Shown here in pieces: positions 27,803 through 41,714 of a stretch of DNA of 64,000 bases. The position numbers and the translations under genes were made by a program. Source of the stretch: Mesostigma viride (Eukaryota; Streptophyta; Mesostigmatophyceae; Mesostigmatales; Mesostigmataceae); contig RPFO01000076.1 of assembly GCA_009746045.1 (NCBI GenBank), forward strand, positions 2,738,420-2,802,419, written 5' to 3'. Each line of letters starts with the position of its first letter. Position 1 is the stretch's first letter. Below the pieces are notes generated by a model. It was not told the origin of the DNA. It was given only the letters and a program-made list of their open reading frames with translations, and made no database searches.

Positions 27803-27920
27803 AAGCCACTGGACTTCTAATGGGTTGTCATTGGGCATGTGGGTAAAGATCCTGTTTTTGCCCATGAGGTCATGAAAGATCATCTCAAGTGGGCTGGGCT
27901 TATCCTGGTCCGCGCCAGGG
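27803..27920. repeat. Right arm of the inverted repeat, second part
   Basis: Reverse complement of the outer part of 14129-14320; displaced 12.5 kb from its first part by chromovirus A. Confidence 0.72.
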
Positions 27921-28106
27921 TCCCAGATTTTGTTTTGTTCATTTGCAGCCAAAATGTACCTTTCTGCTACCGTGGACCGGTTTCTCGCCAAAAGCGTCAG
28001 TTGTTTTTGTTGTTGTGAGATCCCACGCCGCACATGGGCTATAATAATAACAAGCAAGGGGGGGGGGATGCGAAGCATCCCCCCCAAAAGACGGCGCGAA
28101 GCCGAC

Positions 28107-31182
<3,076 letters not shown>

Positions 31183-31216
31183 GTCCCACGCCGCCCAAGG
31201 GCAGCATGAAGCCGAC

Positions 31217-31815
31217 TGTAACTCTAGCAGTCGAGTCTCGATTACGCCCTGGCTCTACTCTATCCCAAACACCTCGCCTAACCTTACCTAAACTAGTGAG
31301 GATGCACATACCTAGGAGTGAGGAGCTATATTGGCTATAAAACCTAGGACGCGACGACTCTGCTTCTCAATGCATTCCATTATAATACGCCATATACCGA
31401 ATAATAAAACCAGGGTACTACGAAGGAAACAATACTACACTGCCATGACGCTAGCTAATATGTGCTAATTCATTAACACACGCCGCGTGCCATTCACGAA
31501 GGACTACTGCTGCATAAATGATCGCCGACAGGCGTGTATGCTCGGGCCGACATCGACCCATGCCTACAGGACCAACGCACGTCCACAAGGTTCACACGCA
31601 GGATTAAAGGACCACTACTAAAGTACGCAGCGCGGCGCGACTGCACCGAACCACCATACTGTACAATTGCCACGTCACAAGGCCCGGTACCGACCGGCCA
31701 AAAGGTCCTAACTACACGTAAGCCTAGGAAAGTCAGCGAACTGTTCCGGAATGGCTGAGGCAACAAAGGACCTAATTTACGTCCGTAACAACAACAAAAG
31801 TTACGCGACGTAACA
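31217..31815 (-). repeat. 3' LTR of chromovirus B
   Basis: 599 bp, TGTAACTC to CGTAACA. Diverged from the A LTR but alignable over most of its length (shared blocks such as CTACACTGCC and TACGCGACGTAACA). Confidence 0.8.
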
Positions 31816-32197
31816 CCTCCCCCCCCACAAAGGTAGGGAGCCCTCTCCCTACGTACAGGGAGGAAACCAAAGGAGTAGGAATAACCTAACGCACCCAACA
31901 CAAATCCAACACAATCGACAGGCCATCCAATGAAGGTACAAAGCACCAAAAAGTTAACTCGGTTCCACCCCGAGTGGTGTAGGGTTAACCAGCACCAAGC
32001 CTGGTGGGAGGATCCCCTAACTGCCTGGCACGGAGGCCTTGCCGGGAGGGACGGCACTGGGCAGGACACACAGAGTGAACAATGTCAACACCAGGGACCA
32101 AGAACGACCAACCAACTGGCCATAATATGAGGGCGATTCTATATACCGGAGGGACAACACCCTCAGGTCGGGCCTAAGGCCCTCTATCTAGTTGCCA
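31816..32197. other. 3' untranslated part of chromovirus B
   Basis: Polypurine tract next to the LTR, then about 370 bases with no ORF, similar to 15822-16191 of A. Confidence 0.65.
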
Positions 32198-33675
32198 TCA
32201 ATCTGGTAGGTACCACGCGAGGCCAGCAGGTCGACATCCAAAAAGACCCAGGAAGGCCCAGTAGTACCTATGCTGAGTTAGGACCACCTGGCCCCGAGCC
32301 CAGTCCAAGAAGCCACAGGCAAAGAGCCGAAGGAAAGGCTCTACCGCGATCAAACAGAGAGCCCGAAGGAGTAGGCGCTGATACCGGATCCGATGTCGCA
32401 GACCCGTCGGGAAGAACAGATCTAGCAAAGGCTCCACATTAGCCGGCCACAATCTGATGTGCCGGATCTCACGTGAGCGCCACCAACGAGCACACTGTCG
32501 CGACCCAAACGTCTCTAGATACTCACTAGCCCGAGGGGGAGGATGACGACGGGAGTCCAGGCCCTGGCCCGGAAGAGGCACTGGGCGGCGGGCAAACAGG
32601 ATGGGCTGCAGGTGCACCGCACCGTACGTAGCACCGGGCGCGGCAGGGTACTCGACCGTAAGGGCATCCGAAGCCATGATGCCCAGAGGCGGAGGGTAAG
32701 CCCACTGGTAACCACCGTAGGTGTCCAAGTCGTTATGACGCCTCGCCCAGCGATAGAGGACGCGACGAACCAGGATCTCACCCTGGAACAGAGGATCAGC
32801 TACAATAACCATGTCAAACGGAGGCCGATCAGTATCAATGGCTAGGTTACAGTCCCGTGGCGCCAGACACACCTGGGAAAACCCATAGGACATGGGTGAA
32901 ATCGACAGCTCCGGAGCGACGCGCGGGAGGTCACACTGTCGGCACGCAAGCGCTGACATACTATATCCGGGAACGGGCGAATCCCGCGACTCCGGCGTGA
33001 AATGCACCACGGAGGGGGCACGTTCCCGGTCGCCCTGGGACAACTCCCATAGGGAGTCGGCAGCGCGGAGAGCGCGCTGATCAACACCGCTGGTCCTAAC
33101 GACCGTAGCCAGCGAGCGAGGGGCCGAAGGGGCAGGAACCGAAACAGGGGTAGGATCCTGCACAGGCGCAGAGGGAGCCGGCACCGCAGGAGGCCGCGAC
33201 GGACCTGCAACCGCGGCTGACGACATGGCCTCCGCTGGAGGCGCACCCTCGGGCCACATGTTGAAAATTGGGCCCGTAGGGACAGGCACCTTACCATAAA
33301 ACTGACTGCCATCAAGACTCCAGTCCGGCACTGGAATCTCTGAGGGGGACCCCCCTCCCAGAGCCTGGGCAGCCCACTCGTGTCGCCAAAGAAGCCCCGC
33401 AACGGCTGCGACGGAGCTTGGGAAGGCCCGGAAGCAGCGACGGCGGGCGAAATTGCCGCGGCAGGAGACTCACGCGGAGGCACAGGTAAGGCGACCCCAG
33501 GCGCGGAGGCAGCAGGAGGCGCGGGAGCCGCAGCAGCAGGCGAAACCACAGCGACCGAGGGCTCGCACTGGGGCGCAGGCGAAGCCGCAGTCGCCGAGGC
33601 AACAGGAGGGGTAGGCGAAGCAGCAACAACAGGCGCCACACCAGGCGCAACGGCAGCGGGCGACTGAGACGCCAT
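32198..33675 (-). CDS. Chromovirus B ORF3, unrecognised protein
   Basis: The C-terminal 377 residues (33331 to 32198) are in one open frame starting MPDWSLDGSQFYGKVPVPTG. They contain RDCNLAIDTDRPPFDMVIVA, FQGEILVRRVLYRWARRHND, YGGYQWAYPPPLGIM and PAAPGATYGAVHLQPI, closely matching chromovirus A ORF3. Upstream (33675-33332) is the Pro/Ala-rich middle with GFFGDTSGLPRLWEGG, in a neighbouring frame. The strong protein match to A, including the C-terminal RALCLIAVEPFLRLFACGF, favours past selection. No function is recognised. The N-terminal part seen in A is deleted. Confidence 0.68.
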
Positions 33676-33849
33676 GAATGCCTCGAATGCCGAGGCTAAG
33701 GACTGGATCTAGGCCTGCATTGCAGACACGGTAGCCGCAAGATTGGCAGACTCCGGACCCACGTACGTCCGGAGGGATAGGAGACGGCTCCACCGACACG
33801 CGTCTTGTCGACGCCGACGATGACGGAACAGGGGAAGGCGCCGACACTG

Positions 33850-34075
33850 AGGAGGAGTGGTAGGCAGTACCAAAGGTGACCTTAGTACCGATAGCAGCAA
33901 CGAACTGCTGCCAAAAATCTGAAGTAAATAACTTATCTTTGTCAGAAATAAACTGCCTACTCAAACCATGGTATCTATAAACACTATGGAGGTATAGGCG
34001 GGCACAATCGCGTGCGGTGAGGTCAAGGGGACAAGGCACGAGATGGCACATACGCGTAAAGCGATCTACAAACAC
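33850..34075 (-). pseudogene. Integrase fragment of chromovirus B
   Basis: Encodes FVDRFTRMCHLVPCPLDL through GTAYHSSS, the central part of the DDE core, nearly the same as A. At about 33850 it runs directly into the ORF3 text SVSAPSPVPSS, marking a deletion junction at a GAGGAGG-type microhomology. It is cut on the other side by the LTR at 34081. Confidence 0.82.
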
Positions 34076-34080
34076 AAGGA

Positions 34081-34698
34081 TGTTACGAGCCGCACCAGCG
34101 GCTCTGAAAGACCCTGGTCTAGCGTGGGTTACGCCTGAATAAACTCGGAATCTGCTATCCGCCCGGACTACGTGAATCTAGCCCTGAATTCTAGCTAGTA
34201 CACGGAATTACTAGCTAGGCCCTGAATGCACAACTAGATAAATTATGCATATACATGGAATGCACGAAGGGCGTTAGTGCAGCCCAGATTTGACCCCTGG
34301 TTCGGCAGACGAGTTTTACTCTCAAGTCGATTTTATTCCAAACCAAAGATAGGAAGCCATTGTCACCTACGACATTTGTCCAAGACGGCGTGCATGCCAG
34401 CGGGTCGGCCGGGGGCCGAACCTCTAGCGCTGCAATGAATATCAGCCGTAGATGTACATAGTATCCGCCAGTCTGGCACCCGGTACCTGGCAGTCCCGGG
34501 TACAGACCAGTAACACACCAAACCGAAAGCAGAGCCACGGGTACCTGGCTGGGCCGGCTGATGGAATAACTCGGCCAAGTCCCCGAATCTAACGTAATAA
34601 CTATCGAAAGTCTCAAACAATATCAAAATGACTTTCGACTGACCAAACTAATTTATTTTAGGAATTGTTACGCCCAAACATGGGTTAGGGCCGTAACA
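34081..34698 (-). repeat. 3' LTR of chromovirus C
   Basis: 618 bp with TGTTACG...CGTAACA ends, followed by a C-rich plus-strand tract (34699-34730), which is a polypurine tract in element sense. It was inserted into the integrase of chromovirus B at AACACAAGGA. The other LTR is outside the window or lost. Confidence 0.75.
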
Positions 34699-34730
34699 CT
34701 CCTCCCCCTCCCCGGGGGACGATGGCTATC

Positions 34731-35010
34731 GTCCAATTGCCCGGGGGCGCACCTCAAACAACGGCACCACAAACATGGAAAATTCAAAAGAAAACCAAAA
34801 CACAATCATAACAACGGGGTGCTGTGTACCAGCGAGAACCCATCGTCATACGTGCATATAATACACCAACTATGAGAATACTATGTCCCGATCCCTGTTC
34901 GCCAGCGGAGCAGTAGCCAGTTCTTCTCGGTGTTGCCTCGCAGGGACAACACCTTGATAGTTGTCAAATACTCCTTCGTCCCAGCACTCTCCGGCCAATC
35001 TCCCGGAAAA
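34731..35010. other. 3' untranslated part of chromovirus C, no gene
   Basis: Follows the polypurine tract; no ORF or structure recognised. Confidence 0.45.
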
Positions 35011-37883
35011 TTACTGGAATCCCTGCTGCGCGCGATGCCGCCGCAACGCGTTGTAGCCGTGCTCAGTCATGATCTCCGGGATCTTGCCAAGGGGAGCCGC
35101 GACCACGTCGGCGTTGAACGCCACCTGGTAGTCATTGCGCGTCTGCTGACGCAGCGTGGACTTCTCAATCCACACATCCGGCGGCCAGTACGACAGGAAG
35201 GCCGCCATGTAGGGGAGCCGGGTGAACCTGATGAACCCCTGCTCCACATTGTCAGAAATTTTCATTTAATTCCTTGGTCGTCAAGACTGATTGAGACAAT
35301 TGATAGACAGTTTATTCATTGCATATTTAGGTTACGGACTGCCACCGTTTCACCGCCAAAGCCATGGTGCGGTTCCCGGGTGGGGACCATAGCATCCATA
35401 GCCACACGGGGCTTGGACTGCAAGGTAAGTGCAACGTAGGTGTGTCACTTCCTTATTAAGGCACATTGGGGCAGCGGTGCACGTTCTAGAATATTCTGCA
35501 CAAGTTGCCAGCTGTCGATTATACGATTGACGATTAGGAGAACGCCAGATGTCAAGCAACTAACACGGCATACAATGCATCTAGAACTGGATTCAGTCAT
35601 ACGAAATATCCAACACGGAATATTCGGCCGAGGATAGTACCGTCGGCACCTAAGGTACGCAAAGTATTGTGCCGGAATTACAACTTCGGCACTACATAAC
35701 TTTTGCTATACTGCACTATATTCAGTGCTATAAGTTGTGCCGGAAAGCTCACGGCGGGCCCTACCAAGCCTATTTAATTATCGGCCAGAAAGACGGCAGG
35801 CGGGTGCGATTGTTAGGGACGCAACCCTAATACCTCCGTTTACAACATGATGGCCAGACACTACAAATGTAAACAGGCAGTTGGGCACACAGGGTGAAAT
35901 TCACCTCTGACACACATTGACCTCCCCGCACCCAGTTTCCGCGAAGTACCCGGCAGCCATGAGCAACAGCTCCTTCTGGGCCTTCTCGCTCTCGCAGTAG
36001 AACCCCGGAACTGCCGCAATCTCAGGGAGCTGCTTCCGCATGTAGATAGCTCCCGGGATAGGCATGAGCTTGGTTGGGATACGCAATCCGTCGCAAGTGG
36101 TGCTCAGCGCGGTATTGCGGCAGAGGCGGCGGGTGCAGATCGTACGTGGCGGTAGTCCCTACTATCACCAGCTCGTAGCGGGCCTCAGATGGCACCGGCG
36201 CCGGCACATGTGCGTGCAGGAGAAAGCTGACCGAGTCGAAGGTGCCTTCTCGCTGAATAAGCACGCTGGAGCCCCCACGGAAGTGCAGACTCGCGGGGTA
36301 GTAAAACCCGGATGGCGGGGGAAGGCTCGGGCGTGGGTATCCCACGTCAATGTCGACCACGAAGCCAGCCACCGGATGCAAGGGGACAGTGACCCGATTA
36401 CGGGCATACGTGCCCCGTACCCATTCCTCAGTGGGCCGGTATCACGTCCCGACGCCGAGCGATCTCCTGTACCAGCGTCTCTGCGGAGCGGGCCAGGACA
36501 GGTTGAGGCTGCGCTGGTGCAGGCTGGGGAGCAAGGGCCGGTAAAGGCTGCTCTGGTGCGGGCGCGGGGATAAGGGCCGCGCCCTGCTGACGCAGCGGTC
36601 GGTCGTTGGCACCTCGAACGGGTGACCGTTCGCGTTCCCGAGCGCAGCCGGGTTGTCCGGGCCCAGCGGCCACCCCTGTCAAGTCCGAAGCTGAACCGGT
36701 GTGCTCGACACGGTCCAGGGAACCGTGATTGTCCCTGGGGTGGAACGGCGCCTGTCGCGTCTCGCGCCGGCGTGACTCCCGCAGCTCTTCTTGCTGACGA
36801 GATTCCCGTGACGTGTGCCGGCGTCTCTCCCGCGCCCCGTGAGCGTGGTACAAGTCCTGTGCCGAGTCCCGACGTGCTTCCCACCAATCGCCACGCTCGT
36901 CGCGCCGTCGGATAGACTCGCGTGGCGTTTCATGACGTGCCGATTGTCCGCCACGCTCGTGGCGCGGGGCAGGGCGGCGGCTCTCACCGTGTCTCTCCCC
37001 GGACCTGTCCCGCGGGGCCACCACCACACTTGGTCGACCCCGAGGACGCCCCTTAGTAGGGAACCTCCTGGTGCGAGCCATCACCGCCTCACGGTTGTAC
37101 ACAATGAGGTGGCGGGGCGGCCGTGTACCGACCTGCGCCGCCCAAGGGACACCATCCTCCTCAGGATCGTCACGGCGGACCCGTGGCAGGTCGTCATCCG
37201 ACCCGTCGTCAGCCAGCTGCCTGTCACCCTCGCCTTCGGGGTCATCTCCCTCCGCCTAATCCATCTTCCAGATCCTCCGGCATGCCTCCCGCAAGGACCA
37301 CTCCCAGCACCCCGTGCAGAGCGCGCCTCGTAGGGTAACTCTCCTAAACGCGTCCGGCAATCGGTTGCGAACGCGTTCAGGGATCAGTAGCAGCGCCAGG
37401 CGGGGGTACGCTATTAGAGCCTCCAGAACGTCCTGGCAGTCGCCGCAAGCACAGAGTGGCGGATGCTGCTCCCACGCCACTGCCACCACCTGGCCCTTGA
37501 CCGAGGTTGTCCTCCACTCCACCTCGATCAGGAATCCCACCTGTCTGCTGATACACAGCTTGAGCTCGGATACCGGATCTGACTTGGAACCGGGGGCTCG
37601 GTCAGGACAATAGGGTTTAGAAACAAAGTCCGATTCCGCCCGCCCATGTCTCTTGCGGCGACGCCATAGAACCTCGTCAGAGTCATAACCGGAGACATGC
37701 CACTTCGGATAGTAGCATTCCTGATTCTCCCGGGACGAGGTCTCCCGTTGCCGAATCTCCTCTTGCAGCCGAGCCTGTGCCTTCAGCTCCTGGGGGCCGC
37801 TGGCACCAGGCGTCGAGTGTCGCGGCTGGCTGATAGACGGCACAGCAGCCGCCTGAGCCCGCCCTAGCTGCCCATCGTCATCC
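35011..37883 (-). pseudogene. Chromovirus C ORF3-like region, broken
   Basis: Several minus-strand segments read like protein: 37843-37256 (GASGPQELKAQARLQEEI, then CACGDCQDVLEALIAYPRLA), 37102-36428 (Arg-rich with many RRRE/RHE words), 36381-36022 (RYELVIVGTTATYDLHPPPL), 36086-35901 (KLMPIPGAIYMRKQLPEI, AAGYFAETGCGEVNV) and 35265-35011 (GFIRFTRLPYMAAFLSYW). The segment with PIPGAIY...LPEI resembles AVPGATYSTVLQPILE of A ORF3, in the same relative place. I read this as a diverged, frameshifted ORF3. A host gene with introns is the alternative; 35266-35900 has no clear coding. Confidence 0.45.
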
Positions 37884-38522
37884 TGTCAGAATGTTTGGTA
37901 CTTTTTCTGCTGTTCGTCTTACCGGCAGTATTTTCAGTTCATTTTGACAAAGTCCGATGTAGTATAAATCGGCATTAAATATATTAATTCCATCGGTGTT
38001 TGCTGACATCCGTACCGTACCTAGTGGTACTGTAGCCGCCTGACAAAATTTGCCTGGATCCGCGCTTCGCGCCGACCCTATGTCCACTAAGTGCTGCCCT
38101 GGAGGCGCAATGTCCTTGTACTTGCATACTAGTGACCCGACGCATCATTTTAAGTGTTGATGTAAGCCACCCACTTGTGTGTGGCGGCTGGATGCACTCT
38201 AACTTATACCGTAGATTATTTCCAGATCGACGGATACTGTGACAGTGTGTTTTTCCACTTAATGTTGCCTCTGCAATTGTCATGGCTACCGAGTTGGTCG
38301 GCTGAGCCACAGTCTCATTAAGGCGTGACAGCCTAGTTGGCTGGTTGTTATTAATGCTGAGTTGGCATCTGTTTATTGCCTAGTTGGCATTTTGCCTAGT
38401 TGGCATCTGTTTACCCAAACACCTAGTTGGTGTCACCTCTTATTATTAATACAAACGAGACTGATTACAAAGGTCCAAGATCTTCCTCCAATACGCACAC
38501 TTTTTATATGCAGTTTTCAACA
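37884..38522 (+). repeat. Left LTR of the gag-only element
   Basis: 639 bp. It differs from the right LTR by a few substitutions and a 3-base indel near 37985. It contains repeated CTAGTTGGCAT-like words near 38330-38425. Confidence 0.88.
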
Positions 38523-38534
38523 TGGTATCGGGAT
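38523..38534 (+). promoter_or_regulatory. Primer binding site of the gag-only element
   Basis: TGGTATCGGGAT directly after the left LTR. It begins like the initiator-Met site (TGGTATC) of many plant elements. Confidence 0.5.
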
Positions 38535-38960
38535 GACGAGTTACCTTTGTATTCGGTTTCTCGAGACCTCCCTGTTCTGAACACGACTCTCACGAGTCAG
38601 CCATTTCGTCACATCCGAATAGGTGGGGCTTTTCATCCCATCCCGCATCCGGACCAGTTTGTCGAGGTTTACTTTTCAGCTGTTGAGTTCGGGGGCCTAT
38701 CCACACGCGTCGTATATAAAGGCAACCGTTTTATCTATCGAGACGTCGTCAACTATCTCTACACGAAGACTGAGCGCCTCCTTACTCGCCAGCAGAATCA
38801 GCCTGATCCGGAATACCCAATCTTTGTTACCTTTGTCGATTCATCTTTTGGAGTCCGTTCCTATGATGCCGAAATTTGGCGCACTGTAAACGACATGCTT
38901 TACGACTGGCAATTGGTTCGGACTGCCACAGTGGAACATTATACACCAATTAGTGCGTAG
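38523..38960 (+). CDS. Unrecognised open frame at the start of the gag-only interior
   Basis: Frame open from inside the LTR through the primer binding site to the stop at 38960. The interior part includes RDDELPLYSVSRDLPVL, FHPIPHPDQFVEVYFSA and FVTFVDSSFGVRSYDAEIW. The amino-acid mix looks like real protein, and the first ATG in frame is late. It does not resemble gag or pol. It may be captured coding sequence or an accessory ORF; no function is proposed. Confidence 0.4.
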   Translation, partial: WYRDDELPLYSVSRDLPVLNTTLTSQPFRHIRIGGAFHPIPHPDQFVEVYFSAVEFGGLSTRVVYKGNRFIYRDVVNYLYTKTERLLTRQQNQPDPEYPIFVTFVDSSFGVRSYDAEIWRTVNDMLYDWQLVRTATVEHYTPISA

Positions 38961-39002
38961 CTTTTTCACAGTACGCCAGCTTTCTTCTCAATCGTCTTTT
39001 CA

Positions 39003-39893
39003 ATGGCCGCTCCAGCTGACGTTCGAGGCATCAAGGAGGGTACAGTGTTGGGTGCACTGAAGCATTTGTCTTTTGATGGCGAGAGACTGAACGATTTCCC
39101 TGTTTTTAAACTCAAGGTCGAGGGGACCCTGAGGGCCATTGGATATGAGGATGCCCTGAAGGGCACTGGCGTCATCAACGAGCAGCAACAGCGCCTCGGC
39201 TATGCATCTCTTTTGTCAGCTGTAAACGGGACTGCAGCTCTGCACGCAGCCCTGGCTCCAAACGGTTTACTTCACGAAGCGTGGGCAATTCTGGTTGATG
39301 TATATGGCCATGATCAGACCACCTCTACACACCAGGCGACGACGCTCGAGGAGCTCAGTGCTGGCAACTGAAAAGGTGCCAGTAGAGAAGGTGGCAGCCC
39401 ACCTCAACGAGATGGAGCGGAAGTATCTCGAATACAACAAGCTGAGCAGTAACAAGCTTCACGATTCTATATCCTGGTGACAAGCCACCGCAGACGCCTT
39501 CCAGCGCTATACGGCCCTGTTCTGGCAGCCTATAACCTCCCAGTAGACATCTCATGGAAGGATTACAAGGCAGCAGTGCTCAAGGCTGACGATCATCTGC
39601 GGGTCAACCGCAACGGTGCAGCACCTTCGTCCAGCACCACCAGCGGTACCGTCTACACCACCCAGGTCGCCTGTCCTCACTGTCAAGAGGACCTGGATGA
39701 GACTGTCTTTCACACCGCAGGTCCGAAGGTCAAGACCTGTTCACACTGCCGTCGCACCGGGCATACCAAGGAGCGGTGCTGGGCTCTCCACCCTGAACTG
39801 AAGCGGGCCAAGAGTGTGGCCAACGCCACCCTGGATCTCCAGAAGATGAACCTGGATCAGGAGCCTGAGCTCCCCCCTGGTTTTGTTTTTTGA
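39003..39893 (+). pseudogene. Copia-type gag with zinc knuckle, frameshifted
   Basis: ATG at 39003. The segment HLSFDGERLNDFPVFKLKVE, then ALHAALAPNGLLHEAWAIL, has the layout of copia Gag capsid (UBN2-like). The frame breaks near 39360, continues as EKVAAHLNEMERKYLEYNKL to about 39480, then shifts again and ends with CSHCRRTGHTKERCW, a CCHC knuckle near 39735-39780. The stop is at 39893. Two frameshifts make it inactive. Confidence 0.72.
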
Positions 39894-39933
39894 GCAGTTC
39901 CTTCCTGCAGCCCCGCCTCACAGCATGGGGGTG

Positions 39934-40569
39934 TGTCAGAATGTTTGGTACTTTTTCTGCTGTTCGTCTTACCGGCAATATTTTCAGTTCATTTTGACAA
40001 AGTCCGATGTAGTATAAATCGGCATTAAATATATTTTCATCGGTGTTTGCTGACATCCGTACCGTACCTAGTGGTACTGTAGCCGCCTGACAAAATTTGC
40101 CTGGATCCGCGCTTCGCGCCGACCCTATGTCCACTAAGTGCTGCCCTGGAGGCGCAATGTCCTTGTACTTGCATACTAGTGACCCGACGCATCATTTTAA
40201 GTGTTGATGTAAGCCACCCACTTGTGTGTGGCGGCTGGATGCACTCTAACTTATACCGTAGATTATTTCCAGATCGACGGATACTGTGACAGTGTGTTTT
40301 TCCACTTAATGTTGCCTCTGCAATTGTCATGGCTACCGAGTTGGTCGGCTGAGCCACAGTCTCATTAAGGCGTGACAGCCTAGTTGGCTGGTTGTTATTA
40401 ATGCTGAGTTGGCATCTGTTTATTGCCTAGTTGGCATTTTGCCTAGTTGGCATCTGTTTACCCAAACATCTAGTTGGTGTCACCTCTTATTATTAATACA
40501 AACGAGACTGATTACAAAGGTCCAAGATCTTCCTCCAATACGCACACTTTTTATATGCAGTTTTCAACA
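39934..40569 (+). repeat. Right LTR of the gag-only element
   Basis: 636 bp, nearly identical to 37884-38522. Confidence 0.88.
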
Positions 40570-40893
40570 CGTTTTCAACCGTCCCGATATCCACCATGTC
40601 TGCGAACAACGAAGAGTCCTCGTCTCCCGACGGCTCCATCTGCAACCGCCAGGTGAGGGGCACCCAGTCGGGAACAGTATCGGGACCATAGCGTCTTGTA
40701 AGAAAGCCTGTACGGCTGTCTACATACCCACCTACCCTGTCAATATGGACATACCTGTACATACCTCGTGCAGGACCCAGCTGGTCCCCTACATACGTGT
40801 CCTGCAGCCCGTGGCGGCTGCCTACGTACCTTACCTGGACCTGTACGGCCCTGCATGATGAACACCTTTCTTACTATCTACTGCCCTAGTGTA

Positions 40894-41032
40894 GGGCACA
40901 CCTCTTCTTGTATTCCCGTAGCAGGCGCTCACATCCGCCTAGCTCGTTCTCCGTACGCCATGAGTCCTCATAGTCGTGCTGGGTAAAACGCCATCGTACT
41001 CGGTACTGTCGCTGTCTGCTTCTCCCGCGCTG
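40894..41032 (-). pseudogene. Chromodomain fragment of chromovirus C
   Basis: The minus frame reads RQRQYRVRWRFTQHDYEDSW, then RTENELGGCERLLREYKK. It aligns with the chromodomain of chromovirus A (RQYKVKWMYARSEVDKVWY, LLQEYK). The upstream part was lost where R copy 2 begins at 41037. Confidence 0.75.
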
Positions 41033-41036
41033 GATG

Positions 41037-41683
41037 AGTTAGCATTTTGGGCAACCAGTATGCTAAGTGGATGCAGTTTGGAAAGACCTTTCCAACGCCG
41101 TGCTGACCGCCTGAAACAGACAAGGGACGAGAAAGATATGAGGTCCCGAAGTCCTAGCCGTCCGTGGCCAACTAGGGTACAGTCCTCTGGTATAGTGGAC
41201 AGGACACGTGGCAGGCCGTGCCTGCACAGGCTTAGCCTGACTATCACGTGACTGTGGTCCACGTAGACCAGAGGAGCAGCAGCCTGTGACTGGTGGAATA
41301 CTGGAGCTGGCACAGGTCTGCAAGGATACTAGGCCTTGCAGGCTTGTGACAGGTCCTGTACTTCCTAGGTTGCAGAGTCTAGGCAAATCCAGTTCGTCCT
41401 GGCTCTGTACTGATGCCAGTGGACGTTGAGGATTTGCTTGCACGCCTGCACGTGCCTCGTCACGCCGATGGGAACGAGGAACAACGCAAAGGATATAGCT
41501 TGGTCATGGGGGATGACCAGCTATCTTGGCAAGCACGAACCGAAGCTCCCACATTGGACGTGGAGACGCTCACCGTGGTCGTGGCTTGGTGCACGGGTTA
41601 AAAGGTTGCTGCCTTGCAACTTTGGCTCATCCCGTTGTGCGCGTGAAAGACCAGGAGCTCACAGCTCTGGTTGGTTGCTAACT
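41037..41683 (+). repeat. Left LTR-like block of R copy 2
   Basis: 647 bp, AGTTAGCA...TGCTAACT, with matching inverted ends. Homologous to 4020-4665. The ten bases after it, CGTATTATTG, are the same in both copies and do not begin with TGG, so priming may be unusual or the true end may lie a few bases on. Confidence 0.6.
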
Positions 41684-41714
41684 CGTATTATTGCATTCCT
41701 GTTTGCGGGGTTTC

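Larger units (their letters stand above)
31217..34080 (-). mobile_element. Chromovirus B, deletion derivative related to A
   Basis: Has a 3' LTR (31217-31815) clearly related to that of A, the same polypurine tract, ORF3, and then a direct jump from ORF3 into integrase. In A these two regions are about 1.5 kb apart (17950 and 19430), so the chromodomain and the ORF3 start are missing. The right side stops inside integrase at 34080, where the LTR of chromovirus C begins. Confidence 0.85.
37884..40569 (+). mobile_element. Copia-like gag-only LTR retrotransposon
   Basis: LTRs at 37884-38522 and 39934-40569, TGTCAG...TCAACA, flank 1.4 kb of interior. The interior has a primer binding site, an unrecognised frame, and a broken copia-type gag with a zinc knuckle that ends 40 bases before the right LTR. 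No protease, integrase or RT is present, so any movement would have needed help in trans. The flanking 5-mers (CATCC, CGTTT) do not match, so no target duplication is visible. Confidence 0.82.
34081..41036 (-). mobile_element. Chromovirus C, partial, split by a copia-like element
   Basis: A 3' LTR (34081-34698) with TGTTACG and GTAACA ends is followed by a polypurine tract and a long gene-poor leader. Broken ORF3-like coding (about 35011-37883), its likely N-terminus (40570-40640) and a chromodomain fragment (40894-41032) come next, all minus strand. The order chromodomain, ORF3, LTR is that of chromovirus A. The rest of pol is missing because R copy 2 starts at 41037. Confidence 0.68.
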
